A stretch of 64,000 bases of DNA from Athripsodes cinereus (GCA_947579605.1 OX388320.1:6138001-6202000); one strand, 5' to 3'. Shown: positions 43,990 through 55,120, counted from the stretch's first letter. Notes: generated by a model not told the origin, from the letters alone. Translations and numbers: made by a program.

Positions 43990-44250
43990 TTTAGTTCTAC
44001 GTACCTACGTGCCCACAGTCCATGTCCTTCTTCAGTTGGTCCGTGTAGGTGTCTCTTGGTCGGCTTCTACCATTTCTGTCTTCCGTCTTGCCCTCCGCGA
44101 TGGTGATGAGCAGGCCTGGCTGCCTGATGTTGTGGTCAATCCAGTTAGCTCGCTGTTGGCTGATTCTTTTAAGGAGTTGCCGTTTTTCACCTACCCTGAT
44201 TAACACCTCTTCTTTTTGGACGTGTTCCTACCAATGGATCTTCAGCATGC
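43990..44250 (-). mobile_element. RTE-type LINE C-terminal fragment
   Basis: The minus-strand frame reads LLKRISQQRANWIDHNIRQP, GLLITIAEGKTEDRNGRSRP and RDTYTDQLKKDMDCG, the W.GH..R...L..I.EG...G.RGRGRPR pattern of RTE-type C-termini. One open 69-codon frame remains. Confidence 0.85.
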
Positions 44251-45354
44251 ATCGTTACATAAAAATCATTTCATTTTTAAAGCAATCGGGTGATTCATTT
44301 TCACGTTTTTAACGGACTGTCTATGGATAATAGCAATGGTATTAGGTGTTTCTTTGTTAGGTATACATTTTATACCGCTATGAATAATTGAATTGAATTC
44401 AATAATAAATATCGCACATAACAATATCGTGGGTGGAAATACTTTTAGACTAATCAAATTATACATTAGAAACTACTTCTTAACATCTTGTATAGAAAGA
44501 TATTGATTGATGGTGTCGCACCTACATACGTTTTATTTATACAAATCTTATACTTATAAATTGTCAAGACAATCAATAGATTACATAGAATAAGCCACGT
44601 CATTATCAATACCACCCACCTATCAATACTTTTTCGGGGGTCTTTATGTAATAGAAATTAAATTTCTCGATTACATGCTTAAAAACATTGATCGATAATA
44701 TGAGTAAATTGATCACTGTAAAAAATGCTGTTCTAAGACAATAGGACAGTAATTGGATCAATTGAAGACAACATCTAACATTGTTGTGTAAACAACAATA
44801 AAAAAAATATGCAAAATTTCGGTGAGTGTGCAATACCAACGAATTTGTTTTGGGCTAATTTATGTACGAGCTTTAACTGTTGTCTATGTGTGGGCAATGT
44901 TGACATTCGATTTTGAAAGTCCATGTTTCCATATTTAAAAATGTAAACGTTCTATTCTAGAGATCTTTTTCTGTATTTCCCGCTGATCGACGGTCTAGTA
45001 TTTATTCGTCTCAATAATGTCTCAGTTATTTTGTTCACCGAAGCTGATATACGAATCCAGTAAAATAAAATAGGTATTAGTTACATATTAATAAAATATC
45101 GGATTATCTATTCTTAATTAAGTAATGTGACGGTTTAGTCTAAATGAAATGAACGATTGATCTGGAATGGAAGAAAATTATTATTATTATTACTGACATT
45201 AAGACGATTCTTACAAGGATCATTACAACTGAAGGCCAATGCAATCCCAGAAGACAACCATAAAGGATATCCAAACGACAATACAACTATAATATATATT
45301 CAATTTTTCTTACAAATTCCGCAAACGTCACGTTAAAGTTTTCAGTGCATCTTA
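44251..45354. other. AT-rich DNA, no recognised feature
   Basis: (TTA)n at 45178-45193. No gene or family repeat seen. Confidence 0.5.
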
Positions 45355-45440
45355 TATATTATGTGCATCGTCGTGTTAGCACCCATAATACAAGATTCAT
45401 ATCTTCGTTTGGGACTAGCTCAGTCTGTGTGAATTGTCTG
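45355..45440 (+). mobile_element. SINE I 3' end only
   Basis: GTGCATCGTCGTGTTAGCAC, CCATAATACAAGATTCATAT and GGGACTAGCTCAGTCTGTG are the conserved 3' block. The tRNA-like head is absent (5' truncation). Confidence 0.8.
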
Positions 45441-46180
45441 TACATGTTATGTTATGTTAAAAAAGATATCAATTTCTCCAGCCAGACCATTAAACATTTG
45501 AATAGCCCTTCCCACTGGAGAGTTTGCCAATATACATATTTAAAAAATTCGTAATGCCGAAATAAAATTAAAACAATATGATGTGAAAGCTAATGAATAT
45601 ATTATGATAATATTTTCTCCTTTTTGCTTAGCCATTGAAAGGAGTGGTTTAACAGTAGGAATTTACATATGTATAGTAGTTATTTTCTATAGTTAGATAC
45701 CTAGGTATATTACGTATTTCTTTGCGATTTACATATATTATTAAAGCTTGAGGTATTATTTGTATATATGCAGAACTATCACAAGAAATTACGAGTAAAT
45801 TTCATTCATAATGTTCTTTTATTATATCTGGTAATAATTATTGTTTTTACGTACTGTACAAATCATGTTGTTTGTTTATTTATTCTTCGTGAACATTTTT
45901 ATTGATATTACAAATAATTATATCAAAAATAAAGGCAATAGGTATATAATTATATGTTCAAAGCAGATACAAAATCAATTACGTAGATAGTTGTTACTTT
46001 TATGGAGCATAATTTGAACATGATGAAGCCTACACTTTACAAACAACATATAAAAGTATCTATTGAAGTTTGACTTCTTTTTGTTTGCATTCTAGTCGTC
46101 TTAAAAGCACTTTTTAATCGTATATATGCGTTGAACTTTCGCTATTAACCTTAAAGTGAATGTTTTGATATCTTACATTA
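45441..46180. other. AT-rich DNA, no recognised feature
   Basis: No gene or family repeat seen. Confidence 0.5.
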
Positions 46181-46186
46181 TAAATA

Positions 46187-46340
46187 CGGCCTTCAGAACA
46201 AGGGGTCCGTGGTTCGATACCAGGTGCCGGCAAAACTCCCCTTTCACGGCACAAGCTTTTAGCTTAGTGTGAAAGGTGTATAAGGTTGTATTTGGGTTTA
46301 TAACAAAACCCAGATATATCTTTTTTAAAAAAAAAAAAAA
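46187..46340 (+). mobile_element. SINE B, 5'-truncated
   Basis: Begins CGGCCTTCAGAACAAGGGG, then TCCGTGGTTCGATACCAGG (B box with one change), GCCGGCAAAACTCCCC, AAGCTTTTAGCTTAGTG, AACCCAGATATATC and an A-rich tail of about 15. Confidence 0.9.
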
Positions 46341-46394
46341 ATGTATAAGAAAAGTATTATTTAAATATTTTAAAAATACTCACTTACTTTTTGC

Positions 46395-46785
46395 TAGCCT
46401 TCTTCTCTCCATTGCTGAAAATAGACCTCATCAAAACTTTTCCACACTTTTCGATCTCGAGCAACATGACACCACTGTTTTTCCATCACCTGGAAAATGT
46501 CATCGACCCATCTTTTTCGAGATCTTCCAACACTTCATTTGTCCTCCCACAGCCTCCATTCAAGAATTCTGAAAGTCCTCCTGCCATCCTCTCACCTTGC
46601 CACATGACCAGCCCATTGCCATTTCAGCTTGGAGACTTTATCTACAATGTCGACAACTTTTGTCTTTTGTCGGATGGTTTCGTTTCTTAATTTGTCTCTC
46701 AAGCTAATGCCTAGCATTTGTTTCTCCATGGCAAGCTGTACACACCACAGTGCCCGTTTGTTCGCAAGTGTTAGCGTCATAGACT
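46395..46785 (-). mobile_element. RTE-type LINE C-terminal fragment
   Basis: The minus-strand frame reads NKRALWCVQLAMEKQMLGIS, LRDKLRNETIRQKTKVVDIV and VSKLKWQWAGHVAR, a very typical RTE-type C-terminal block (ME..MLG..LRD..RN..IR..T.V.D...KLKWQWAGH). The distal part is frameshifted; GTCATCGACCCATCTTTTTC matches the 23.4-kb copy. Confidence 0.9.
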
Positions 46786-46811
46786 CATATTTAAAAAAAT
46801 ATTTTATTTAC

Positions 46812-46855
46812 ATACCATCACGGTATTTCCCACAAATGTGGTATTAAGTGGGCTA
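46812..46855 (-). repeat. A-repeat tail fragment
   Basis: ACCATCACGGTATTTCCCAC followed by AAATGTGGTATTAAG. Confidence 0.65.
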
Positions 46856-46994
46856 AATGAGTGTGTAGCAAATATACTCTCTAAATTTTTTTACTTTGAA
46901 TAATACTGAGTAGGTACTCAAGTCTTGATCTATTTGTTTTCAAAGCTCTACTAAAGATATTTGAAAAATAAATGCTAGTTTCAAAGTATCCGGT

Positions 46995-47230
46995 AATTGC
47001 TTATTCATTAATAATAATTTTATTTATTGAACACAACAAACAAAACAAATATAACAAAATATAGACTATTACATTAAAAGTTAAATCGTAACATCCTCCT
47101 TATACAGACAAGTCTCGTGCAAAGGAGGGTGGTTATTAATTGACATTATAAAGCTGAAATACCGTGTATGGCTCTAATAAGTATAACAAATCTCTAGAAA
47201 CAACTATACGTACCATACTCCAATAAACAG
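46995..47230 (-). mobile_element. LINE 3' end, minus strand
   Basis: AATTTTATTTATTGAACACA then an A-rich UTR-like stretch and CAAGTCTCGTGCAAAGGAGG. Resembles the minus-strand tails at 49.4, 50.7 and 53.0 kb in layout. Confidence 0.45.
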
Positions 47231-47339
47231 GCTTCATAGACTTGGTAATCTGGTTGGTGAGAACACAGATATTTTTGCCGACAGTTTCCTCAAATACAGA
47301 TCTGACATCATCAAATTTTTATGTGCATAAACTGACAAC

Positions 47340-47790
47340 GGGTAGTCGAGGTTCAGAGTTTACTTGTTTTTTTTCTGTAATATTTATAATTTTTGGTGGG
47401 ATGAGTCCATGTGTATAATTTTAAATCTTATTTATAAAATAGTATTTATAATTTGCTGTATATATACAAAATTATTTGACCTTAATTTGTGATTTTTTTA
47501 ACTAACTGACCATTTGTTTTTCTATTTGACATTTAATATTTATATCATTTCAATTTTAAAATTATTTTTTTGAATTTTATTTCTTGACCAAATTTTTTTT
47601 TTTTTTAAATTGAGTCAACGTTGTTCTACTATTTAATTTATTGTACTCTTGTTTTGTGTATAATTAATTGTTTTGTGTCTTTTTTAATAGAAAAATATTT
47701 TTTGTATGCATGTATTGTATGTATACTAGTTTTTTACATGTAAAAGGCTTCGGCCGTGAATATCTGAATAAATAAATAAAAATCAATTTT
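47340..47790 (+). mobile_element. LINE 3' UTR and end, plus strand
   Basis: Ends ACATGTAAAAGGCTTCGGCC, GTGAATATCTGAATAAATAA and ATAAA, a 3' end with overlapping AATAAA signals. The GGCTTCGGCCGTGAATAT block recurs at 48.2 kb (+) and, reversed, at 49.9 kb (-). Confidence 0.65.
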
Positions 47791-47799
47791 TTTTTGTGA

Positions 47800-48120
47800 A
47801 AACTTTTGCAACTGTACTTAACTACCTACACAAAGTATAAAGTAAGAAAAATAAGTGCCTAATGTGTTCATGAATGTTGTGCAAATGTATAGGTATGTGT
47901 AGGTACTTAACATTCTTGTATCTCATTATGCATGTTGTTCCTAAATAATATACTTGGCAAAGTTGATACTTTTGACCGACGGTTTTAGGTGGAAATTCAT
48001 ATTAAATTAATTGTTAATAAAACACTTATTTAGTAGTTCCATTGTGACTCTGAAGTGAGTGTGAAGTCATAGTAGAAGTACTAACTAAGTGTTTTATTTG
48101 CAATTAATTAATAAACTCGG
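47800..48120. other. AT-rich DNA with TAGGTA words
   Basis: CTACCTACACAAAG, GTATGTGTAGGTACTTA. No gene seen. Confidence 0.5.
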
Positions 48121-48124
48121 CTGT

Positions 48125-48212
48125 TAAATATGTAACGGTGTTTTTGTAATATGTCTTTTTCATGTCACAGGCTTTTATAGCCGTTTAATATATAAATAAA
48201 TAAATAATTAGC
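48125..48212 (+). mobile_element. LINE 3' end, plus strand
   Basis: TCATGTCACAGGCTTTTATA, GCCGTTTAATATATAAATAA then ATAAATAA: the same family end as 47.7 kb. Confidence 0.6.
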
Positions 48213-49340
48213 AAAGAGTTCTTTGTCCGTATCATAGATTTTGCCCTTGAGTTTAAATATCTAATAGAATCATTACAATCATTAAATCAATAAATAACAA
48301 TACCTATCTGTTATTATTATCTGCTTTTCTTCCGTCCTCTGATATTGTGCATTCAACTTTTATCTATTGGTGTAACAAGCATACTCAACCATTATTATCA
48401 CACATAGCTTCTGTAGATATCATAGATAAGTAGAAATAATAATAATATTACCTTTAATAGAAGATCAGTTCACATTCCACTCTCACTTCAGTTGTGAAAA
48501 AAATCTAAAGCCTTTAGAGACAGGTTGTAGACTTGGGCGATATTCATACGATGAGATAATATTACCTATCGCAGATAATATCAGACAGATTAGCAAATGC
48601 TTGTTGTATTTAATATTCATCAAGTATTTTCAAAGATGAAGAGATGTTTTCATAAAAAGTGTTTAACCATAGACAAAAAAATTGAGCATTATTTTTACGT
48701 AACAGGTATTCATCAACATAATATTCAGTATATCCAAACTCAAACATTCATAAAATCACTATGCAGGTATAGGTACAAATGATTGAGAAAATAAATGATA
48801 AATACACCTTCTATATTTAAATAGTTTAACTATGATATGACAAAAAGTACCCATATTAATGTTCTGTCTCAGAACAAACTTGTGTTTGGCTAGGGAGTAG
48901 ATTTGTTATAATTATTTTAAAGTTTATTTTTTATTTTATTTTAAAATAAATGTTTTTTTTATATGTTATTGATACAATAAACGGATTCTTATTAACAGTA
49001 CAATATAATGTCTTATATAAATAACACAACATATTTTCTTATTAGGTACTCGTTGTAAGATTAAAATAAATTAAAATAGAAACAATACAAATGAAAACTT
49101 AAAACAAAAAGCTAAGGCAAAAATAAAATTGTTATAAATAGTACACGTTTTAAGATTTAGTATAAAGTAATGTTTTATTAATAGATTTTCGTCACACTTT
49201 AGTTTTTATTTTTAGAAATAAATAAACAAATAAAATAATGTGTAGATTTGTGTAGAAGCAAAAATATTAAAAATTGTTTTTTTTTTTTGAGAAAATGTAT
49301 TTTATCCATGTGCCAGTTAGGTATGGGAATGTTTTAAATG
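48213..49340. other. AT-rich DNA, no recognised feature
   Basis: ORF at 48597-48782 (+) has no recognisable motif. Low-complexity A/T runs near 48900-48960. Confidence 0.5.
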
Positions 49341-49344
49341 TATT

Positions 49345-49500
49345 TTGGAGATAATAATAATAATAAAAAGCTTTATTGCACAAGAATAACAATAGGAAAA
49401 AAAAACATGACATGAAAAACATGAACAAAAAAAATTGTGCAACGGGCGAGTTTATCGCAGAAGCTCGATATCTTCCAACTATATGTAGATATAATATGAT
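49345..49500 (-). mobile_element. Jockey/CR1-type LINE 3' end, minus strand
   Basis: (AAT)n, AAAAGCTTTATTGCACAAGA, AACATGACATGAAAAAC, then AACGGGCGAGTTTATCGCAG and CTCGATATCTTCCAACT, the conserved block also at 53.1 kb (GGGCGAGTTTATCGC ... GATGTCTTCCAACTAACCC). Confidence 0.7.
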
Positions 49501-49855
49501 CTTGTTGTGTGCATCAACACTTAAAAAATCTTACTGAGATTATTCTGATAAATTTCTGAATAACGCCTTATACACGCGTATGCCTATCTGTAATAATATG
49601 TTGTTGAATTGGTTATAATAATATTATTTCAACTTTGTTATTATAAGTATTGTATAATAATAACACTCGTAAAGTTACATACATACAATGTTGTTTTATT
49701 ATCTCTGTTGAAGAGTAAGATTCTGAATGGTAACACTATCACCTGTACGTGGTATGTAATATAAAGGTACCTACTTAAATGTTTAGAGATTGTTGCAAGT
49801 AAAACGAACCAACTTATATTAATATTAATTTGTGTTCGATCGTATAAATGTATGC
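49501..49855. other. AT-rich DNA, no recognised feature
   Basis: No gene or family repeat seen. Confidence 0.5.
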
Positions 49856-49857
49856 TT

Positions 49858-50045
49858 ATTTTATTTATTGGTTTATTTATTTTATTTTACAAATATTTAC
49901 GGCCAAAGCCTTTTAAATGTTAAACCTCTGTATACATACAAAACATGTATACAAAGGAACGATCTGTTGCAAAAATACCTACACAAAACAATTAGACTAA
50001 AAACGAGAGTTTAACAGACAATTATAACATTAATCATGTTATAAT
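49858..50045 (-). mobile_element. LINE 3' end, minus strand (family of 47.7 kb)
   Basis: TTTATTTTACAAATATTTAC then GGCCAAAGCCTTTTAAATGT is the reverse complement of the GGCTTCGGCCGTGAATAT end at 47.75 kb, and is followed by TATACATACAAAACATGTAT. Confidence 0.65.
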
Positions 50046-50144
50046 TATAAAATAAGGTACAAAATATTATTATTATTATTAGACTCCTTTAGTGTAGCGG
50101 TTTTTTTTGCTGTCTTCTTTATTACAATCTTCTGTCGAATAAGT

Positions 50145-50198
50145 ACCACTACTATTACTATATTATCACGCCATATCCCACAAATGGGGAAGCCAACA
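50145..50198 (-). repeat. A repeat, tail half of a split copy
   Basis: TACCACTACTATTACTATAT, TATCACGCCATATCCCACAA, ATGGGGAAGCC. Continues at 50547 after the insert. Confidence 0.8.
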
Positions 50199-50546
50199 AC
50201 ATTGAAGGAGACCCACCGTCCACCCGGATAGCGCAGAAGTCTGGGGACTTCCATTTATCTGAATTCTACACTACAAAAATTTTGTCCATACCGGAGGCGC
50301 CATAGTGGGCAGCCGAGGGGCTGGCCGGCCAAAAACCTCCATGTGTGGAATCTTTTGACTACACTCCTTCGATGTCCCTCTAGCCGAGAGAAGCAAATAC
50401 ATTCACAACATAAAACTAACAATACATTTACAACGGCATTCTCTAACCTAGAAAAACAAATCAATATACAAGACAAAATAGAAATAAAAAACAATAAAAA
50501 AAAATTAAGAAAAAAAAGAAAAAAAAAAATGAGCAGAGAGCCGAGA
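50199..50546 (+). mobile_element. About 348-bp retroposed insert of unknown origin
   Basis: A GC-rich body (ACCCACCGTCCACCCGGATA, CCATACCGGAGGCGCCATAG, GGGGCTGGCCGGCC, GACTACACTCCTTCGATGTC, CCTCTAGCCGAGAGAAG) runs into an A-rich stretch at 50485-50530. GGGGAAGCCAACA (50186-50198) and GGGGTAGCCAACA (50547-50559) flank it, a 13-bp duplication with one mismatch, and it splits an A repeat. This fits LINE-mediated retroposition in the plus direction, although about 17 bases lie between the A-rich part and the right flank. I do not recognise the source. Confidence 0.7.
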
Positions 50547-50675
50547 GGGGTAGCCAACAGATCAGCCACGTGCAATAAACATGCAAGTTGTCTTTTCCGT
50601 GCCAACCATTTATTAAGACATTCAGGATGAGTGGCTAACCTCACCGCTGAACTTTACCTTTTACAGGATTAATAA
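50547..50675 (-). repeat. A repeat, head half of a split copy
   Basis: GGGGTAGCCAACAGATCAGC, CAATAAACATGCAAGTTGTC, TTAAGACATTCAGGATGAGT and CTCACCGCTGAACTTTACC. Confidence 0.82.
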
Positions 50676-50679
50676 GTTT

Positions 50680-50890
50680 ATTTATTTATTCTTAATGTAC
50701 ATCACCATTATATAACGGCTCTAACAAAATAATACAAAAATTAAAATACTTAATAAAACAATACAAATTTTACACGTAGATACTAAATTAAAAATACTAG
50801 GACGATAAACAGCGGCGAGATTATCACTATGAAGTGATTTCTTCAATCTCACTACGACACATTGAGATATACCTAATTAAAATAAATATA
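50680..50890 (-). mobile_element. LINE 3' end, minus strand
   Basis: GTTTATTTATTTATTCTTAA, TGTACATCACC, then ACAGCGGCGAGATTATCACT, ATGAAGTGATTTCTTCAATC and TCACTACGACAC. Same GGCGAG.TTATC layout as the 49.4 and 53.1 kb tails. Confidence 0.65.
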
Positions 50891-51780
50891 CTTAAATAAT
50901 ATATAATACTATCAAAATATAGCAAAAAGTCCTGAACGATTACAATTTTTTTATAGTTAAGAAATATACCAAACACAATTAAACTGTATAAAATTTTAAG
51001 AGAACCATTAAAACAAAACCTATAAAATAAGGTTAATCATATCAAGAGGGAATAGAAAATTAATTATTCAAACATAGGTTTGTAAAAGTAAAATCAACGA
51101 TTGAAGTCTAGTTATCTCATGTGAGGTATTTTTCTCATAATTTTGTAGGTATTACCTGAATAATCCGTCAGGTATAGGTATATAAATAAATAGCGAAAGT
51201 AAAAAACAATAATGATTTATATGTATGGACAGGTTGATTTTATAAAACATATGAATTGAATTTTATAGTCAGATTAAAGTTGTTATGAATTTAATTGTAG
51301 TTATTTTATACGAGTTCTAACATTATAATTGTGTTTTATTAACCCTTAAGGGCTAAACAGCATTCTTGCAATATTCCAACTTTATGTCTTTATCGATTGT
51401 TATTATAATTGATTATTTAATTGATAGAATAAACTAAATATAACAATTACTATCGTTGCTTATAGAGAGTATTTTGTTAGGTATGTTTACTGTTTTATCT
51501 GGCTTTAAAAACAATGTGAAACTACAGAAAATATCCTGTATTTAAACATTACAAATTTTAACGTACGGGTCAAGAATCTACATACTTTCTCTTACATTAA
51601 ATAGTTGGGTCAATTTATTGCTACTGCATATATTGTACGTTTCATTGTCTCACGTCTTAAGCATTATTATTGGTTAAGTATATTGTCATCCATCTTGAAT
51701 GTCTTTTATATAGTGTGGAGAGAAAAATATGCATATTACAATAAATACATGCATTAGTCCACAGGTTACCTCTTTTGTCA
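50891..51780. other. AT-rich DNA, no recognised feature
   Basis: No gene or family repeat seen. Confidence 0.5.
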
Positions 51781-51782
51781 TA

Positions 51783-51925
51783 TTTTTTTATTTTTTATTT
51801 ATTCTATATGGATTATACAGTTATAACAACAAATATATCTAACTACCAAGTACAACAATGAGCAAACTAGACAAGATCCCTTCCTTACTAACTAATAAAC
51901 ATAAAGAAAAAAAAATATACACAAA
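51783..51925 (-). mobile_element. LINE 3' end, minus strand (family of 56.1 kb)
   Basis: TTTTTATTTATTCTATATGG, ATTATACAGTTATAACAAC, ACAATGAGCAAACTAGACAA and GATCCC align in order with 56.13-56.22 kb (GGATACATACAGTTGATAC ... GCAAACCAGTGAAGATCCC). Confidence 0.6.
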
Positions 51926-51929
51926 AAAA

Positions 51930-52630
51930 TGTTAAAACACATAAAATAATGCGGTGATTATTGTGCATACCTTCATTTTGGAGAAAAAAATTGAAAATAG
52001 TTATCATTTTGACCCTTTTTTATTTTGCATATTTCATGTTGTCGTTGCGTACCTATTCTAAATAAGATAAGTATATGCGAACATTTTTATTCAGGCATAT
52101 TCTTTAAAAACTGTTCATTAGGGGATTAAAATTGTTGTTCGCACTTTTTATTGGCATGTGATATTTTTTTTTTTATATATTATTCTTAAGATATTAAATT
52201 TTAATATTTTATACTAACAATCACTTTATAAAATGGTTACTATGTCATTATAAGCGGTTTATTCTAGAAATGTCACAAAATTTATAAATTTACATACTTA
52301 CCCCATTTTGAACATGCAACTACGATGTGCTCTTTATGATTATACTAGAAAAAATCATATTGGTATAGGTATATAATATCATTTAATGATATTTTTTTGT
52401 ATATACGATGTCACATGTGATATAATCGAAGAGGAAAAACATGACCCTTTTCATGAATATGACCTTGCCACAAAAACAGCTATATAATGAAATGTTTACA
52501 AACTATTCAATGTTTTGTATAGAATTTACTAAACATAAGTCTTCCGGATCTGAATGATTTATGTGGACAACTGTTAATCATTTATCATTAGTTCACAATA
52601 ATGCGAGAACCAAATACGTCTTGACAACTA
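51930..52630. other. AT-rich DNA, no recognised feature
   Basis: No gene or family repeat seen. Confidence 0.5.
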
Positions 52631-52632
52631 TA

Positions 52633-52954
52633 CTGCCCTGCTAAGTAAAAACACAGTAATTACCAAACACATATGTGTCAGAATCGCAGACCAAGTATAA
52701 AACTAATTTTTTGTGTCTAATTTTTCAAGTATCAAAAAACAAACTTTCCACAATCGTCACAAATATCTATTGTTAATTAGCTTATTAAAAGGAAGCATAT
52801 TTAAAAAATTATTGAATATCTTAGATATTTGTGACGACTGTGGTATGTTTTTTTAACACTTGAAAAAATACACAAAAATGGTAGTTTTAAACTTGGTCTG
52901 CGATTCTGACACATATGTGTTTGGTAATTACTGTGTTTTTACTTAGCAGGGCAG
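52633..52954. mobile_element. 322-bp foldback element with about 130-bp arms
   Basis: The outermost 64 bases of each arm are exact reverse complements, starting CTGCCCTGCTAAGTAAAAAC and including CACATATGTGTCAGAATCGC and AGACCAAGT. Pairing continues with mismatches and small gaps through CGTCACAAATATCT to a central loop near 52765-52830. No ORF and no obvious target duplication. A transcript across it would be a near-complete double-stranded hairpin. Confidence 0.92.
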
Positions 52955-52984
52955 AATAGAGGAATCTGTTTTTAAAAGGTTTAT

Positions 52985-53125
52985 TTTATTTATTTTTTAT
53001 TTATTTTATTCTTTACTGTACATTGGTTACAATATTACATAGTGAAATAGTGGCATAAAAATAACAATTATAAATTCAATGTACAGAGGGCGAGTTTATC
53101 GCTAAAATGCGATGTCTTCCAACTA
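52985..53125 (-). mobile_element. Jockey/CR1-type LINE 3' end, minus strand
   Basis: TTTATTTTATTCTTTACTGT, ACATTGGTTACAATATTACA, AATTCAATGTACAGAGGGCG, AGTTTATCGCTAAAATGCGA and TGTCTTCCAACTAACCCG. Confidence 0.75.
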
Positions 53126-53400
53126 ACCCGTTTACATGAATTAAAGAAGATTTATATTAAAGCGAGACCAACTAGATATCTCAGGAGTCGTAGACCCAAA
53201 GATCAACTAATTAGGCGTAGACCCCTTTTTATCCTTACATTCAAACTGAAATTATTCTCACGGGTGGGCCACTGGGCAGGCTTGAAGAGAATGACAGTAG
53301 GAACCAGATGTAATAAATTTAGAAATAACACAGAAATATTTTTATAAGAAATTTTACAGTGCGTTTTCACTTCTTATGAGAGACGCCGTGATGGTAAAAA
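53126..53400. other. Less AT-rich patch, origin unknown
   Basis: GCGAGACCAACTAGATATCT, CAGGAGTCGTAGACCC, TCTCACGGGTGGGCCACTGG and GAGAATGACAGTAGGAACC stand out in composition. AGACGCCGTGATGGTA at 53381-53396 is an A-repeat tail end. No ORF. Confidence 0.4.
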
Positions 53401-54220
53401 TACTTAATAAAAAAAAATGCTAAATTTCCGCTCAAAGTTTCAATCAATACAAAGTAGTATACAAATTAGTATATTTCATAATACTTTCCATACTTAATAA
53501 GGAATAGATATGCATCATGTTTTACGTACATACATTATTTTAAAGAAACGCAAATATTAATTACGATTTTAACAGTTTTTATGTGACCCGGAACCGACAA
53601 AACTATGAAATAAATGGGTTTTTATTACTTTTTACGCATGAATTGTAAAAAATATAACACTGAATGAATGCAAAATATGTTTGGTTACATAACAATGTAA
53701 CGTCCGTACAGAAGAAGTAGTAGGTTTATGATATAGATAAATTGAAAAGTCTTTTATTATCTATTGTATAAAGTAAAATATATTCGAAACAAAGATTCAA
53801 TTAATATTAAATATTCATAACATCACAACAGGTATAGGTAATATCAATAGCGTTTCTTATTAAATAAATAGTCGATGCTATCAGTTCTAACATTGTAGTA
53901 GTAGATATTATTATAAAAGTGATATATTAAATATCCCATAAATTACAATATGTGTAGTAAGATCTAATTTGTCCATTCGCCAGACCGTTACGGATTTGAT
54001 AAAATAACAATGCATTATTATTGCTTTTTACAATCCATCAAATATGTCATATGTTTTTAATAAAGATGTTGATGAATACGTAATAATGCTATTTTTATAC
54101 ACTTTCTGAACAAAGAATTGTATAGTACTCATGTATGACCTCACCTAGATTAAATTATTACTGTCAATTTTTTTCATTAATGGAATTTCTCTATTTACGA
54201 GATTTCTCTTGGGATCTTTC
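53401..54220. other. AT-rich DNA, no recognised feature
   Basis: No gene or family repeat seen. Confidence 0.5.
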
Positions 54221-54224
54221 ACTT

Positions 54225-54415
54225 TTCAATTCCGATGGCTGAAAAGTCCTTGTATGGCCTTTGCTTCCAAAACAATAGATCTCCAAGCCTTTCTATTTTG
54301 AGCAATGGAATCCCAGTCGTCTTTAGCATTTAGCTCCTCTAGATCTCGGTTGATGTTATCTAATAATCTTTGTCTTGGTCTGCCTAACGGGATCTTAGAA
54401 AGTTAACATTCTTTA
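54225..54415 (-). mobile_element. RTE-type LINE C-terminal fragment
   Basis: The minus-strand reading KIPLGRPRQRLLDNINRDLE, ELNAKDDWDSIAQNRKAW, RSIVLEAK fits the terminal GRPR.RW.D.I..DL......W...A.DR..WR...A pattern of RTE-type LINEs. Confidence 0.8.
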
Positions 54416-54731
54416 TTAAATAATTAAGATCAATTTCTGGCAATGAAGTCCCCTTATATTCTTTTCATTCTAAGTCATTAAGTTAGATTGGTTAATGTTC
54501 TAATATCATATTAAGGAACGATGTATGCTATGTGAAGAAAGATTACTTACTTCATTATTAATAAAAATACAGAACATATTAAAAAACAGTGCCCTTCTTG
54601 ATGTTATACTAAAGGATTGGATATAATAGAACCCGCACTAAAACCTCTACGTAAAATTTCACTACATACAACCTGGTTTCAACAGAAATTTTGTATTTTT
54701 TTGGCAGACTATCGTCTGAAAAAAATACTAT

Positions 54732-54940
54732 ACTATACTATCACGGCATCTCCAACAAATGCGGTAGCTAGCAGACCAGCTGAATGTAAAAGATATACAA
54801 GCTGTCCTCTATATGCCAACAAAAATTAAGACATTTAGGATGGGCGGCAAACCTTATCGTTAAAATTAAGTCGTAAAATGTCTTTATTTTTCGAACACCT
54901 GGTTTTTACTGGACACTCGAAAATTTACGTTAAAGACTGA
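54732..54940 (-). repeat. A repeat, minus orientation (main part of a split copy)
   Basis: ACTATCACGGCATCTCCAAC, AAATGCGGTAGCTAGCAGAC, AAGCTGTCCTCTATATGCC, AGACATTTAGGATGGGCGGC, GAACACCTGGTTTTTACTGG and ACACTCGAAAATTTACG. Its head continues at 55077-55120. Confidence 0.85.
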
Positions 54941-55076
54941 GAGGGTCGGAGATGCCAACACTGGCATAGTGGTACTAGACTAGAGAGAGTTGAAATATAA
55001 ATAAATTGTCACCTAAACGGATAAATAGGAGTCCTTGGACTCCTGAAATATCCGACAAATAAAGTTATTTCAACAA
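54941..55076. mobile_element. 136-bp insert with perfect 9-bp target duplication
   Basis: AAAGACTGA flanks both sides (54932-54940 and 55077-55085), splitting an A repeat. The insert begins GAGGGTCGGAGATGCCAACA and ends AATAAAGTTATTTCAACAA. AGGAGTCC-TT-GGACTCCT at 55027-55044 is an internal palindrome. The end with an AATAAA signal and the variable-length-style duplication favour retroposition of a short transcript in the plus direction. Confidence 0.85.
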
Positions 55077-55120
55077 AAAGACTGACAGAACAATTCTTTG
55101 TCGGGTGCTCCACGTCTAAA
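55077..55120 (-). repeat. A repeat, head part of the split copy
   Basis: ACAGAACAATTCTTTGTCGG and GTGCTCCACG, as in the 36.8-kb copy. Confidence 0.8.

Noticed and set aside
50255..50644. 129-codon minus-strand ORF as a membrane protein
   Set aside because: Its F/L-rich stretch is the antisense of the A-rich tail, and its ends are A repeat; it crosses an insertion junction.
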